A DNA stretch of 64,000 nucleotides from Paenibacillus_E sp040812395 (GTDB taxonomy: Bacteria > Bacillota > Bacilli > Paenibacillales > NBRC-103111): contig NZ_JBFNXH010000016.1 in assembly GCF_040812395.1 (NCBI RefSeq), positions 1 through 64,000 on the forward strand. The letters run 5' to 3'. The translations under genes were made by a program, and so were the position numbers. Positions within the stretch are counted from its first letter, which is position 1, and every line of letters starts with the position of its first letter. Below the pieces are notes generated by a model. That model was not told the DNA's origin, ran no database searches, and saw only the letters and a program-made list of their open reading frames with translations. This document shows, one piece after another, positions 7,901-16,524 of this stretch.

Positions 7901-9859
7901 ATGCTTTTGCAGGTTTCTAATCTTTCAAAAAGCTATGGAGTTCGCTCCATTCTATCCAATATAACGCTACAAATTGAAAACAAGGAACGCATCGGGTTGG
8001 TAGGTGTGAACGGCGCGGGCAAGTCGACATTGCTGCAAATCATTGCGGGCGAGCTTTCTTATGACAGCGGCGATTTGTTTAAAGCGAAAGAAACGAAAAT
8101 AGGCTATTTGAAGCAAAATAGCGGACTGCATACAGAAAAATCTATTTGGGATGAGTTATTGGGCGTATTCAGCTCCTTACTGGAGACAGAGAAGGAGCTT
8201 CGTGAGCTGGAAGCGCTTATGGCAGACCCGGCTCTGGCTGCCGATGAGAAAAAATACGAGTCCACGATGAACCGTTATGCCCAAAGATCTGAATGGTTCC
8301 GCGAACATGGCGGCTATGAGATTGAGGCCAAAATCCGCGGTATTCTCCACGGTATGGGATTCGGGCAGTTTCCGCCGAACACGCTGGTGCAGACGCTAAG
8401 CGGCGGGCAGAAAACAAGACTGGCCCTTGCCAAGATGCTGCTCGAAGAACCAGATCTGCTTATGCTGGATGAGCCGACGAACCATTTGGACATTGCAACG
8501 TTAACTTGGCTGGAAGGTTATTTGCGCGGCTATCCGGGCGCGATTCTCGTTGTATCTCACGACCGCTTTTTCCTGGATGCGCTGGCAACCTCGATCTATG
8601 AAATCGAGCGCAATGCCTCCAGACGATACACGGGCAATTACTCCCGTTTCATCGAAATCAAAGAAGCTAACTATGAAACGGAAATGAAACAGTATGAGAA
8701 GCAGCAGGATGAAATCGCCAAGCTGGAGGATTTCGTCCAGCGCAACATTGTGCGCGCCTCTACGACCAAAAGGGCTCAAAGCCGACGCAAAACACTTGAA
8801 AAAATGGAGCGGCTCGACAAGCCGATGGGCGATTTGAAGCGAGCTTCGTTTTCTTTCGAAATTGAGATGACCTCAGGCAAGGAAGTGCTGCAGGTTGATC
8901 GGTTGGCACTCTCCTATGACGGGAAGAAACGTTTGCTCGACAATGTGTCCTTCCAACTGCGCCGCTCCGAAACGGCGGCTTTGATCGGGCCGAACGGTGT
9001 AGGTAAATCCACCATGTTGAAGACCTTGATAGGGCAGCACAAGCAGGACGAAGGCACCTTCAAATGGGGAGCAAACGTTACGATTGGCTACTACGATCAG
9101 GAGCAAACGGGGTTGAATCCCGCGAACAGCGTGCTGGAGGAAGTGTGGAACACCTACCCGCACCTCGAGGAAGCGCGCATTCGGACTGTCCTTGGCAGCT
9201 TTTTATTCAGCGGCGAGGATGTGTTTAAGAAAGTTGCTTCACTTAGCGGCGGTGAGAAAGCCCGCGTTGCTTTAGCGAAGTTAATGCTGCAAAAAGCAAA
9301 TGTACTCATTCTGGATGAGCCTACCAATCATCTTGATTTATATAGTAAAGAAGTGCTGGAATCCGCGTTAATGGATTATGAGGGCACGCTGCTCTTCATC
9401 TCCCATGACCGGTATTTTCTCAATAAAATGGCGGAAAGCATGCTCGATCTGAAGCCTGATGGCATCACCAGCTATTTAGGCAACTACGACGACTATGTTG
9501 AGAAAAAAGCGGAGCTTGCCGAAATGGAAACCAAACGTCTTGCTAAAGAGGCGGAAAAGAAGTCAGCTAGCAGCGCGGGCAGCGCACCTAGTGAAAAGAA
9601 CGAGCAAGCTGGCGGAACCGGCAGCTACGAAGCCGATAAATTGGCGAAGCGCGAGCAGCGCAACCGCCAACGCAAAGTTGAACAGCTCGAGCAGGATATT
9701 GCCCGGCTGGAGGAGGAAGTGACCCTTCTTGAGGCGGAACTGGCTGATCCGGCTGTCTATAACGACTATGTCCTCGTACAGGAGAAGACAGCCTCTGTCG
9801 ACCAGAAGAAAGAGCAGCTCGCTGCTTGTTATGAGGAATGGGAGACACTGCTTGCTTAG
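7901..9859 (+). CDS. ABC-F family ATPase (YdiF-like)
   Basis: 652 aa, soluble, with two ABC domains and no membrane segment. Domain 1: Walker A GVNGAGKST (residues 35-43), signature LSGGQ near 167, Walker B DLLMLDEPTNHLD. A charged interdomain linker (about 250-310) is the ABC-F P-site tRNA-interaction motif. Domain 2: Walker A GPNGVGKST near 364, LSGGE near 448, VLILDEPTNHLD. A Lys/Glu-rich C-terminal extension (from about 540) forms a coiled coil. Members act on the ribosome as translation factors or give antibiotic protection. The position beside tsaD/moaC matches B. subtilis ydiF, which suggests a housekeeping translation role rather than resistance. The ribosome binding site is AGGAGGT. 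Confidence 0.93.
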   Translation: MLLQVSNLSKSYGVRSILSNITLQIENKERIGLVGVNGAGKSTLLQIIAGELSYDSGDLFKAKETKIGYLKQNSGLHTEKSIWDELLGVFSSLLETEKELRELEALMADPALAADEKKYESTMNRYAQRSEWFREHGGYEIEAKIRGILHGMGFGQFPPNTLVQTLSGGQKTRLALAKMLLEEPDLLMLDEPTNHLDIATLTWLEGYLRGYPGAILVVSHDRFFLDALATSIYEIERNASRRYTGNYSRFIEIKEANYETEMKQYEKQQDEIAKLEDFVQRNIVRASTTKRAQSRRKTLEKMERLDKPMGDLKRASFSFEIEMTSGKEVLQVDRLALSYDGKKRLLDNVSFQLRRSETAALIGPNGVGKSTMLKTLIGQHKQDEGTFKWGANVTIGYYDQEQTGLNPANSVLEEVWNTYPHLEEARIRTVLGSFLFSGEDVFKKVASLSGGEKARVALAKLMLQKANVLILDEPTNHLDLYSKEVLESALMDYEGTLLFISHDRYFLNKMAESMLDLKPDGITSYLGNYDDYVEKKAELAEMETKRLAKEAEKKSASSAGSAPSEKNEQAGGTGSYEADKLAKREQRNRQRKVEQLEQDIARLEEEVTLLEAELADPAVYNDYVLVQEKTASVDQKKEQLAACYEEWETLLA

Positions 9860-9870
9860 CGTAAATAGAG

Positions 9871-9907
9871 AGAACCTTCAATCTCACGTGGATTGAAGGT
9901 TCTTTTA
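9871..9907 (+). terminator. Terminator of the ABC-F gene
   Basis: AGAACCTTCAATC pairs perfectly with GATTGAAGGTTCT over a 7-base loop, followed by TTTT. It starts 12 bases after the stop codon. Confidence 0.93.
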
Positions 9908-9910
9908 GTA

Positions 9911-10835
9911 TATGGATGGCCGTGCCGAATGGGAGCTGATCTGCGCTGTAAGGGTTCATCTGACTGGGAAATCTAGTCTGTAGTGGTGTTTTTGAACCTT
10001 TCAGCAGGGATGGCTGCGCCGATGGGAGCTGCTCTGCGCTGTAAGGGTGTTTTGGGGCGCTACGCTCTCATCTGACTCGGAAATCGAGTCTGTAGCGGTG
10101 TTTTTGACCCTTTCAGCAGATGATGGCGTGCCGAATGAGAGCTTCACTGCGCTGTAAGGGTCTTTTAGGGCGCTACGCTCTCATCTGACTCGGAAATCGA
10201 GTCTGTAGCGGTGTTTTTGGCCCTTTCAGCAGATGATGGCGTGCCCGATGGGAGATGATCTGCACTGTAAGGGTCTTTTGGGGCGCTACGCTCTCATCTG
10301 ACTCGGAAATCGAGTCTGTAGCGGTGCTTTTGAACCTTTCAGCAGGGATGGCGTGCCGAATGGGAGCTGCTCTGCGCTGAAAGGGTGTTTTGGGACGCTA
10401 CGCTCTCATCAGACTGGGAAATCGAGTCTGTAGCGGTGCTTTTGACCCTTTCAGCAGATGATGGCGTGCCGAATGGGAGCTGATCTGCGCTGTAAGGGTC
10501 TTTTGAGGCGCTACGCTCTCATCTGACTCGGAAATCGAGTCTATAGCGGTGTTTTTGAACCTTTCAGCAGATGATGGCGTGCCGAACGGGAGCTGATCTG
10601 CGCTGTAAGGGTCTTTTGGGGCGCTACGCTCTCATCTGACTCGGAAATCGAGTCTGTAGCGGTGTTTTTGGCCCTTTCAGCAGATGATGGCGTGCCGAAT
10701 GGGTGCTGACTTGCGCTATAAGGGCCTTTTGGGGCGCTACGCCCTCATCCGACTCGGAAATCGAGTCTGTAGCGGTGTTTTTGACCCTTTCAGCAAGTGA
10801 TGACATGCCCACTGGATGCTGATCTGCGCCAAATG
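9911..10835. repeat. Eight 112-113 bp palindromic tandem repeats
   Basis: Anchoring on TCTGACT(C/G)GGAAATC gives copies at about 9961, 10073, 10186, 10299, 10411, 10524, 10637 and 10750, so the period is 112-113 bp throughout. The first copy lacks part of its left arm; the last trails off into divergent sequence. Inside each unit three nested inverted repeats can pair: GCTG-n-AAGGGTC with GACCCTT-n-CAGC (outer), CGCTAC with GTAGCG (middle), GACTCG with CGAGTC around GAAAT (inner). About 80 bp of each unit is thus one imperfect palindrome, separated by a roughly 31-bp linker (GATGGCGTGCCGAATGGGAGCTG). No believable coding frame runs through it. Function unknown. Confidence 0.95.
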
Positions 10836-10929
10836 GAAGGCAGGAATGGTTGTTGGTAGTGTGGTTAACAGAGTATCGGGTATTCTCTGTCCACATCACC
10901 CTTACGTCGATAGTCTCTTGATCTGCTTT

Positions 10930-11319
10930 TGTGGACAACTCCCACAAAAAAATAAAGATACCCACAGAACACTAACAAATACGGCGTTATAGTTGATGCT
11001 CCGCATATTTTTGTCTACAGCCTTTTTCTCTCCGTAGGAAAACGTCCCCGCTGCCGGATTGTTCCGAAAATTTACGGGACGTCTATTTTTACTTATTCAC
11101 CTATTCACAACGTTATCCACAAAGAAAGAGAGGCATAATCTGCCTCTCCATCAGTGTTTTTTCCCTTTTCCACATTTTTATCCACATTATCCACAAAAAC
11201 CTGTGAAAAAGTTATTCTTTTTCTGCCGCTTATAAATCCGTTGATAAACGTGGGTTTACACTAGTTATACACATTGTACACAGGGGGTGTGAATAACTTT
11301 GCACACATGCTGTGTATAT
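10930..11319. promoter_or_regulatory. Cluster of DnaA-box sequences
   Basis: Perfect matches to TTATNCACA occur at 11113-11121, 11178-11186, 11187-11195 (directly abutting), 11265-11273, and on the minus strand at 11288-11296. One-mismatch forms are at 10930-10938 (minus), 11093-11101, 11101-11109, 11166-11174, 11202-11210 (minus), 11274-11282 and 11311-11319 (minus). Such a density over 390 bp is what origin or DnaA-titration regions look like. No dnaA, dnaN or other origin genes are nearby, so a DnaA-binding regulatory cluster is likelier than oriC. Binding is inferred from sequence only. Confidence 0.75.
11120..11148 (-). terminator. Possible leuA terminator inside the DnaA-box cluster
   Basis: GAGAGGCA and TGCCTCTC (11128-11148) form a perfect 8-bp stem with a 5-base loop, followed on the minus strand by TTTCTTTG. 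It lies about 195 bases after the leuA stop, and no nearer terminator is visible. Confidence 0.5.
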
Positions 11320-11343
11320 ATCTAAGTTTTCTTACAATTCAAC

Positions 11344-12909
11344 TTAGGAAGCGGGAGCAGCCTCGGCTTCAGTAGCTTCATTGCCTTGCATGCGCACCGC
11401 TTGGTTGCAAGCCAACACGAATGCCTTAGCTACAGCGATCAGGATATCTTGATCAATTCCTGTATTTTTGTAAGTTTGACCGTTTACCGAGACAGTGACT
11501 TCTGCTTCTCCGGTTGCTTTTTCGCCTGTGGATAAGGAATGCAGTTCCAGATCGGAGAAATCCACGTCCATCGGCATCGCCTGTCTGAGACTCTGGATAA
11601 TCGCTTCAATCGGACCTTCGCCCGTACCCGAATATGTTTTTTCCTCGCCCGTCTGATTGTTGCGTACTGAGACCGATGCGACACGATCCCGGTCGCTGCT
11701 GCTCACGACCTGCACATGCGACAGTGTAAAAGCCTCCATTTGCCCTTCAACCGTTGAGCCCACCAGCTCCATCAGCTGATCGTCGGTGACGATTTTCTGC
11801 TCATCAGCTTTCTCTTTGAAACGTGTATACAGAGTTTCCAGCTCTTCGCCTGTCAATTGTACGCCGAACTGTCCGACTCTATGCTTCAGCGCGTGGCGGC
11901 CCGAGTGTTTGCCCAGAATGATCATGGAGCGCGGGATTCCCAGCTTCTCTGGATCCATAATTTCGTAAGTATTGCGGTTTTTCAGCAGTCCGTCCTGATG
12001 AATGCCCGCCTCATGCTGGAATGCGTTGCGTCCAACGATTGGTTTGTTATACGCAATGGGGAAACCCATAATTCGGCTGACCATTTTGGATGTATTGAAC
12101 ACCTCGCCAGGGACGATGCCTGTTTCCACTCCCATCGTGTGTTTGCGCGTTTCGATGGCCATGACCAGCTCCTCCAGCGAGCAGTTGCCCGCGCGTTCCC
12201 CGACGCCGTTCACGGTTACTTCCACGTGCGTGACACCTGCCGCGATAGCAGCCAGGCTGTTTGCAACCGCAAGACCAAGGTCGTTATGGCAGTGCGCGCT
12301 GTACTCGACGGTGTCTCCGCCTCTGACACTTTGTCTCACGCGGCGGAACATAGCGCCGTATTCTTCAGGGAGCGCGTAGCCAACCGTGTCAGGGATATTG
12401 AGGATCGTAGCTCCCTCTGCAATAACCGCCTCTAGCACCTCGAAGAGGAATTCGTCCCCTGTCCGCGTTGCATCCATTGGCGAGAATTCGATGCGATCCA
12501 CGAATTGCTTGGCGTAAGCAACCATCGAACGGGCCATTTCGACGACTTGCTGGCGCGATTTGCGCAGTTGGAAGTCCAGATGGATGTCCGATGAGGACAG
12601 GAACATGTGAATGCGGCGCTGCGCCGCGTCTTCCGTCGCTTTGACAGCCGCGTCGATGTCGTCCTTAACGGCACGGGCGAATCCGCATATTTCTATGGCC
12701 TGCAGTTCGCGTGAAATTTGCTGAACCGCTTGAAAATCTCCAGGACTGGAAATCGGAAATCCTGGTTCAATAGTGTCTACACCCATTTTGGCCAGCTGTC
12801 TGGCGATGCGAATTTTCTCCTCTGGGTATAGGGATGCGCCCGGCGCCTGTTCGCCATCTCTCAGTGTCGTATCGAAAATGCGAATGCGTCTGTAATTGTT
12901 GTTTTCCAT
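11344..12909 (-). CDS. leuA: 2-isopropylmalate synthase
   Basis: First committed step of leucine synthesis: acetyl-CoA plus 2-ketoisovalerate to 2-isopropylmalate. 521 aa. The TIM-barrel N-terminus starts with FDTTLRDGEQAPG (residues 12-24, metal-binding Asp and catalytic Arg/Glu), and the HxH metal motif is in YSAHCHNDLG near residue 203. The C-terminal region (about 380-510) is the LeuA allosteric domain that binds leucine. Start has a strong binding site (GAGGAGG). It stands alone, without leuB, leuC or leuD, and is preceded by two tandem T-box leaders with Leu (CUC) specifiers. It interrupts the tsaD-abcF order known from B. subtilis. Confidence 0.97.
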   Translation of the reverse strand: MENNNYRRIRIFDTTLRDGEQAPGASLYPEEKIRIARQLAKMGVDTIEPGFPISSPGDFQAVQQISRELQAIEICGFARAVKDDIDAAVKATEDAAQRRIHMFLSSSDIHLDFQLRKSRQQVVEMARSMVAYAKQFVDRIEFSPMDATRTGDEFLFEVLEAVIAEGATILNIPDTVGYALPEEYGAMFRRVRQSVRGGDTVEYSAHCHNDLGLAVANSLAAIAAGVTHVEVTVNGVGERAGNCSLEELVMAIETRKHTMGVETGIVPGEVFNTSKMVSRIMGFPIAYNKPIVGRNAFQHEAGIHQDGLLKNRNTYEIMDPEKLGIPRSMIILGKHSGRHALKHRVGQFGVQLTGEELETLYTRFKEKADEQKIVTDDQLMELVGSTVEGQMEAFTLSHVQVVSSSDRDRVASVSVRNNQTGEEKTYSGTGEGPIEAIIQSLRQAMPMDVDFSDLELHSLSTGEKATGEAEVTVSVNGQTYKNTGIDQDILIAVAKAFVLACNQAVRMQGNEATEAEAAPAS

Positions 12910-12972
12910 CGTTAATTCCTCCTCGAATTGGTGCGAACCTTCATGGTTTCGCTTCTTTCACTGCCTAGCCAC

Positions 12973-13265
12973 GCAAAAAAGACCCGTCGTCTCCATCAAA
13001 GAGACGACGGGTCTTCACCCGGCGCGGTACCACTCTTGTTGGCTCCACTAGGGAGCCCACCTCAGACATAAGGCGGCCTCCGCCCTATGTCACCCGATCA
13101 CGGAGGCCATCCGTTCATCCCTAACCGTCTGTACAGACGGATCAGGACGACCGCTTCCAAGCGAGTTCGGGGTGTTCACGGACTGCGTCGCATCATCCCG
13201 CAGCTTTCTGTACCGCTCATTTAATCCCCTACTACTCTTGTTCATTGCGTTTGTTTATATATTGT
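12973..13265 (-). ncRNA. T-box riboswitch 2 (leucine), proximal to leuA
   Basis: On the minus strand the antiterminator motif GAGTGGTACCGCG lies at about 13022-13036. Upstream, GAACTCG in the specifier region gives a CUC (Leu) codon. The terminator is a perfect 15-bp stem, AAGACCCGTCGTCTC with its complement, followed by TTTT (12975-13016), immediately before the leuA leader. Uncharged tRNA-Leu should favour the antiterminator and allow leuA transcription. The TGGT bulge pairs with the ACCA end of tRNA-Leu. Confidence 0.95.
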
Positions 13266-13294
13266 CTATATGTGATTCTGTGTTTCGGAACAAC

Positions 13295-13577
13295 CAAAAA
13301 AGCCTGCCATCTCTATAATAAGAGACGACAGGCTTATCACCTTCCGCGGTACCACTCTAATTGATCCGAGCTGTTACGCTCGAAACCACTCATGTACCCG
13401 ATCACGGGGGTCAACCGTCAAGACCTACTTGGCTGCTGGATCCTTGGCATCCTTATCAGTCTTACCGCTCCCGGGCGAGTTCAGGTGACGTTTCGTCTGC
13501 GCTCTCACCAAATGCGCAGCTCTCTGAGCGAAACTGATCTTCCTTACTAATCCCGTTCGTTGCGTTTGAATGTATTG
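13295..13577 (-). ncRNA. T-box riboswitch 1 (leucine), promoter-proximal
   Basis: A second complete T-box directly upstream of the first. It has an AGTA-type motif after the start, the stem I distal region (AGAGAGCTGCGC...GGTGAGAGCGCAG), a specifier region with GAACTCG (CUC, Leu), the antiterminator AGAGTGGTACCGCGG (about 13344-13358), and a terminator pairing AAGCCTGTCGTCTCT with AGAGATGGCAGGCTT, then T6. No gene follows it; only about 30-40 bases separate it from T-box 2. Both leaders share the sequence AAACGCAA(C/T)GAAC before stem I, so they probably arose by duplication. Confidence 0.93.
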
Positions 13578-13583
13578 ATTGTG

Positions 13584-13612
13584 ATTATAATATGCAGTTT
13601 TACGAAAGTCAA
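13584..13612 (-). promoter_or_regulatory. Sigma-A promoter of the T-box/leuA transcript
   Basis: Minus-strand -35 TTGACT (13607-13612) and a perfect -10 TATAAT (13584-13589), 17-base spacer. It starts the transcript that runs through both T-boxes. Confidence 0.88.
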
Positions 13613-13652
13613 TGCAGTTGTCAGAAAATTTATTTTTCGTAAAGGATCTCGC

Positions 13653-14723
13653 CTACCACTCTTCGAGTTTGAGCAGCGGCTCCGCTTTCAGGGTCAGCTC
13701 GTCAAACTCCTGCTTGTCCCATTTCAGGAACGCGGCGGCCGCAATCATCGCCGCGTTGTCCGTGCAAAGACGCAGCGGCGGCACCAGCAGCGGGATATTC
13801 AGCTGCTCGCAGCGCTCTGCAAGCTTGCTGCGCAGCCCCTTGTTGGCGGCAACTCCGCCCGCCAGCAGGAGCTGTTTCGCGCCGAATTCTCGGACGGCTC
13901 GGCTCGCTTTCTCAACAAGAACGTCGATGACGGATTCTTGGAAGCCTCTGGCGATCTGCGCGGTTTGTACAGCCTCGCCGCGCATCTTGGCTTGATTGAC
14001 GACGTTCAGCACGGCGGATTTCAATCCGCTGAAGCTGAAGTCGTAAGAGTCCGCTTCGAGCCAAGCTCGCGGAAGCGTAATGGCATGATCGGCTTCATGC
14101 GCAAGCCGATCGACGTGCGGTCCGCCGGGATACGGCAGACCCATAGCTCTTGCGATTTTGTCGTAGGCTTCGCCTGCGGCGTCATCGCGTGTCCGGCCAA
14201 TAATCCTGAATTGGCCGGGGCCTTCCATGTGAATCAGCTCGGTGTGTCCGCCGGACACAACCAGTGCAATGAGCGGATACTCCAGCTCATGCGCCAGCTG
14301 ATTCGCATAAATATGACCGGCAATGTGATGAACGCCGATCAGCGGCAGATCGAGGGAAAAGGCTAGCGCCTTGCCCGCTACGACACCAACTAACAGAGCC
14401 CCGATTAACCCGGGGCCTTCCGTTACAGCAATGGCGGACAGTTCGTGCAAGCCTATACCCGCTTCTTCCACAGCTTCCTGCAGCATCCACGTAATAGACT
14501 CCACATGCTTGCGGGAAGCAACCTCCGGCACAACGCCGCCATAGCGTTGATGGGTTTCGATTTGGCTCGATATGACATTCGAGCGGATCACTTTCCCATT
14601 TTCGACAATCGAGACAGAGGTCTCGTCACAGCTGGTTTCGATAGCCAATATATACACCGGCTTCGCCGATGGTTTCTGCATATTCTCTTCTGAATGTTGC
14701 GCTTCTGTTGTCAACTTCATCAC
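13653..14723 (-). CDS. tsaD: tRNA t6A37 threonylcarbamoyltransferase TsaD
   Basis: Transfers threonylcarbamoyl from TC-AMP to A37 of ANN-decoding tRNAs, working with TsaB and TsaE. The ASKHA fold is seen in LAIETSCDETSV near residues 28-39, the iron-binding HxxxH in GVHHIAGHIYA near 128-138, LVVSGGHTE, and the C-terminal LLAGGVAANKGLR and CTDNAAMIA. The longest frame (356 aa) starts at a GTG at 14723; ATG at 14720 or the ATG at residue 15 (MQKPSAKP, preceded by AGAAGAGA) are alternatives, and the last gives the usual length of about 342. It is the last gene of tsaE-tsaB-rimI-tsaD. Confidence 0.97.
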   Translation of the reverse strand: MMKLTTEAQHSEENMQKPSAKPVYILAIETSCDETSVSIVENGKVIRSNVISSQIETHQRYGGVVPEVASRKHVESITWMLQEAVEEAGIGLHELSAIAVTEGPGLIGALLVGVVAGKALAFSLDLPLIGVHHIAGHIYANQLAHELEYPLIALVVSGGHTELIHMEGPGQFRIIGRTRDDAAGEAYDKIARAMGLPYPGGPHVDRLAHEADHAITLPRAWLEADSYDFSFSGLKSAVLNVVNQAKMRGEAVQTAQIARGFQESVIDVLVEKASRAVREFGAKQLLLAGGVAANKGLRSKLAERCEQLNIPLLVPPLRLCTDNAAMIAAAAFLKWDKQEFDELTLKAEPLLKLEEW

Positions 14724-14735
14724 CTGTATACGGTC

Positions 14736-15245
14736 TCAGTCTTCGAGACTATCCCTTCTTCTCTTCGACTTAGGCAGATCCGCCCACATAATGATCGCAT
14801 CCTCGCGATTGTCGGTATAGTAGCCCCTACGGACGCCGACCGAGCGAAAATCTAATTTTTCATACAAATTCTGCGCAACGTAATTCGAGGCTCTGACTTC
14901 CAGAGTCATCCGAATTGCCCCCAAGAAAGCGGCCGTCTTCATCATCTCGCGAAGCAAACGTTCCCCCAGCTTACGACCCCGATACCCGCTGCGAACTGCT
15001 ACGTTCGTCACATGCGCCTCCTCCATGATGAGCCACATGCCGCCGTAACCGGCAACCTCGCCTTCGATATCCATGATCATATAATGGGCAAACTGATTGT
15101 TTGTCAATTCATTCTGAAAAGCGCCTTCTGTCCAAGGCGTGGTAAAGGCTTCCTGCTCAATTTCGCAAATAAAGGGGATATCCTCCATTCGCATAGAACG
15201 AAACACCAAGGATGTTTCCGGAATATGCGCTTGATGCTGCTCCAT
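14736..15245 (-). CDS. rimI: Ribosomal protein S18 alanine N-acetyltransferase
   Basis: GNAT-family acetyltransferase, 169 aa. The acetyl-CoA loop is VAVRSGYRGRKLGERLL near residues 80-96; IPFICEIEQEAFTTPW lies near the start and MTLEVRASNYVAQNLYEKLDF is the typical RimI C-terminal strand and Tyr. The usual role is N-terminal acetylation of S18, although bacterial RimI can act on other proteins. It lies between tsaB and tsaD, as in B. subtilis. The binding site is GGGGGAG. The C-terminus is extended by a basic segment (KSKRRRDSLED). Confidence 0.93.
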   Translation of the reverse strand: MEQHQAHIPETSLVFRSMRMEDIPFICEIEQEAFTTPWTEGAFQNELTNNQFAHYMIMDIEGEVAGYGGMWLIMEEAHVTNVAVRSGYRGRKLGERLLREMMKTAAFLGAIRMTLEVRASNYVAQNLYEKLDFRSVGVRRGYYTDNREDAIIMWADLPKSKRRRDSLED

Positions 15246-15247
15246 GT

Positions 15248-16075
15248 TTATCGCTCCCCCTTCAGCTGCTTCTGTCTCGCCAAATAATTCACTTCCGCTT
15301 CCGGAAGCTGCGCATAATTCGGCACGAAATTGTGAACATCCGCTTGCTCCCCCTGAAGCAGACGCGGATACGCCAATCGGCCTATGTATTGCCCCTCAAT
15401 CCGATAAGAAAGCGAACGGACTTTACCGTTCCATTCTTCCTGAAAACGGCCGATTTGATCTGAAAACCCTTCCGTTTCACCAACAAACAAGATCTCTTTG
15501 GGTTCTTCCAGCTCTGTGATTCCCGTCGCTTCTTGGCGCAGTTCTACCCGCTTCGCAAGACCAAGCAATTGCTCCGTCCAAGGCGCCATAACTCGAATGC
15601 CATCTGGCATTACGGTTCGCCAGGCATCTCCCTTAGCCTCGTAAGCCCCGGTGAATGCCTGAGTACGTCTTGCATCCATGAGGGGTACGATCCATCTCGC
15701 CGCACTTATGTCCCCGCCGCTTTCCAGCGTATCTTTGCTGTTTCCGCCCAGCGCCATCGCCTCCAGGCTTGAGACGCCGATCAAAGCTAAACCTAGCGAC
15801 CATGCCAATGTCTTAGCCACAGAAACACCAATGCGGACTCCCGTATATGAACCAGGTCCCTGCCCAACGGCAACCGCATTCAGATCCTTTGGCTTTAAGT
15901 CCAAGCTGGCGAGCAGTTTCTGGATATCGGGAAGAAGGCCGATCGAATGATTTTTCTCAGCAAAAGAATTGAGCTCGCCGATCATTTTTCCGTCATCCAG
16001 CACAGCTACCGTCATCGACGAGGTCGAGGTATCGATCGCCAGTATTTTTTTATAATTCCGTGTCGAGTCTGTCAT
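15248..16075 (-). CDS. tsaB: t6A biosynthesis protein TsaB
   Basis: Inactive ASKHA paralogue of TsaD and its dimer partner in the t6A complex. I place the start at the ATG at 16075, which overlaps the tsaE stop as ATGA. The longer frame to a TTG at 16111 would run 40 bases into tsaE and is less likely. The resulting 275 aa begin MTDSTRNYKKILAIDTSTSSM. The conserved GQGPGSYTGVRIGVSVAKTLAW lies near residue 83. It lacks the HxxxH metal motif, as expected. It is translationally coupled to tsaE and followed 2 bases later by rimI. Confidence 0.95.
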   Translation of the reverse strand: MTDSTRNYKKILAIDTSTSSMTVAVLDDGKMIGELNSFAEKNHSIGLLPDIQKLLASLDLKPKDLNAVAVGQGPGSYTGVRIGVSVAKTLAWSLGLALIGVSSLEAMALGGNSKDTLESGGDISAARWIVPLMDARRTQAFTGAYEAKGDAWRTVMPDGIRVMAPWTEQLLGLAKRVELRQEATGITELEEPKEILFVGETEGFSDQIGRFQEEWNGKVRSLSYRIEGQYIGRLAYPRLLQGEQADVHNFVPNYAQLPEAEVNYLARQKQLKGER

Positions 16076-16524
16076 TGTAAGTGTCCGTTCTCCTTCATGT
16101 GTACGCACCAAGCCTGATACGGCTCACCGTAGGGGGTCAGGTGGAAAGCTCTTGTTTGATCCCCAAGATGGGCAATCGTAATCGAAAGCCGTTCGGACGG
16201 CAGTAAATCTTCGATTAAAGTGGACCATTCGATAAGCGTCACCCCAGTGCCATAGAAATAGTCCTCCAGACCCAAATCGTCAGCCTCCGCTTGTGAAATG
16301 CGGTACATATCCATATGGTAGAAAGGGAGCTCCGCCCCCTCGTATTCCTTCACAATCGTAAATGTTGGAGAATTAACGATCTCCGTAACGCCCAGGGCTC
16401 TAGCAAAGCCTTGAGAAAATCTGGTTTTCCCCGCTCCCAGGTCGCCATCAAGCGTTATAACGGAACCAGGCACCAAATGTGCGGCGAGCAGCTGTCCCAG
16501 CTTCTCTGTATCTTCCTCATGCAA
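16072..16524 (-). CDS. tsaE: t6A biosynthesis ATPase TsaE
   Basis: P-loop ATPase needed for turnover of the TsaBD complex. Walker A is LDGDLGAGKTRFSQG near residue 25; VNSPTFTIVKEYEG and FYHMDMYRI follow, with LIEWSTLIEDLLP. The start given is a TTG (MHEEDTEKLG). The frame is open ten codons further to a CTG at 16554, which has an AAGGA site 10 bases upstream and would add FTYRYTSL, a segment that resembles the N-terminal strand of TsaE homologues. The true start may therefore be 16554. It is the first gene of the t6A operon. Confidence 0.93.
   Translation of the reverse strand: MHEEDTEKLGQLLAAHLVPGSVITLDGDLGAGKTRFSQGFARALGVTEIVNSPTFTIVKEYEGAELPFYHMDMYRISQAEADDLGLEDYFYGTGVTLIEWSTLIEDLLPSERLSITIAHLGDQTRAFHLTPYGEPYQAWCVHMKENGHLQ

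Noticed and set aside
9911..10835. 113-bp array as CRISPR
   Set aside because: Units are longer than CRISPR repeats, there are no distinct spacers, and no cas genes are near.
10624..10965. 113-aa minus-strand frame in the palindromic repeats
   Set aside because: It is read mainly from repeat units, and the repeats vary without regard to codon phase.
10900..11340. Chromosomal origin oriC
   Set aside because: DnaA boxes are present, but dnaA, dnaN, rpmH and gyrase genes are absent and no clear AT-rich unwinding region with DnaA-trios was recognised.
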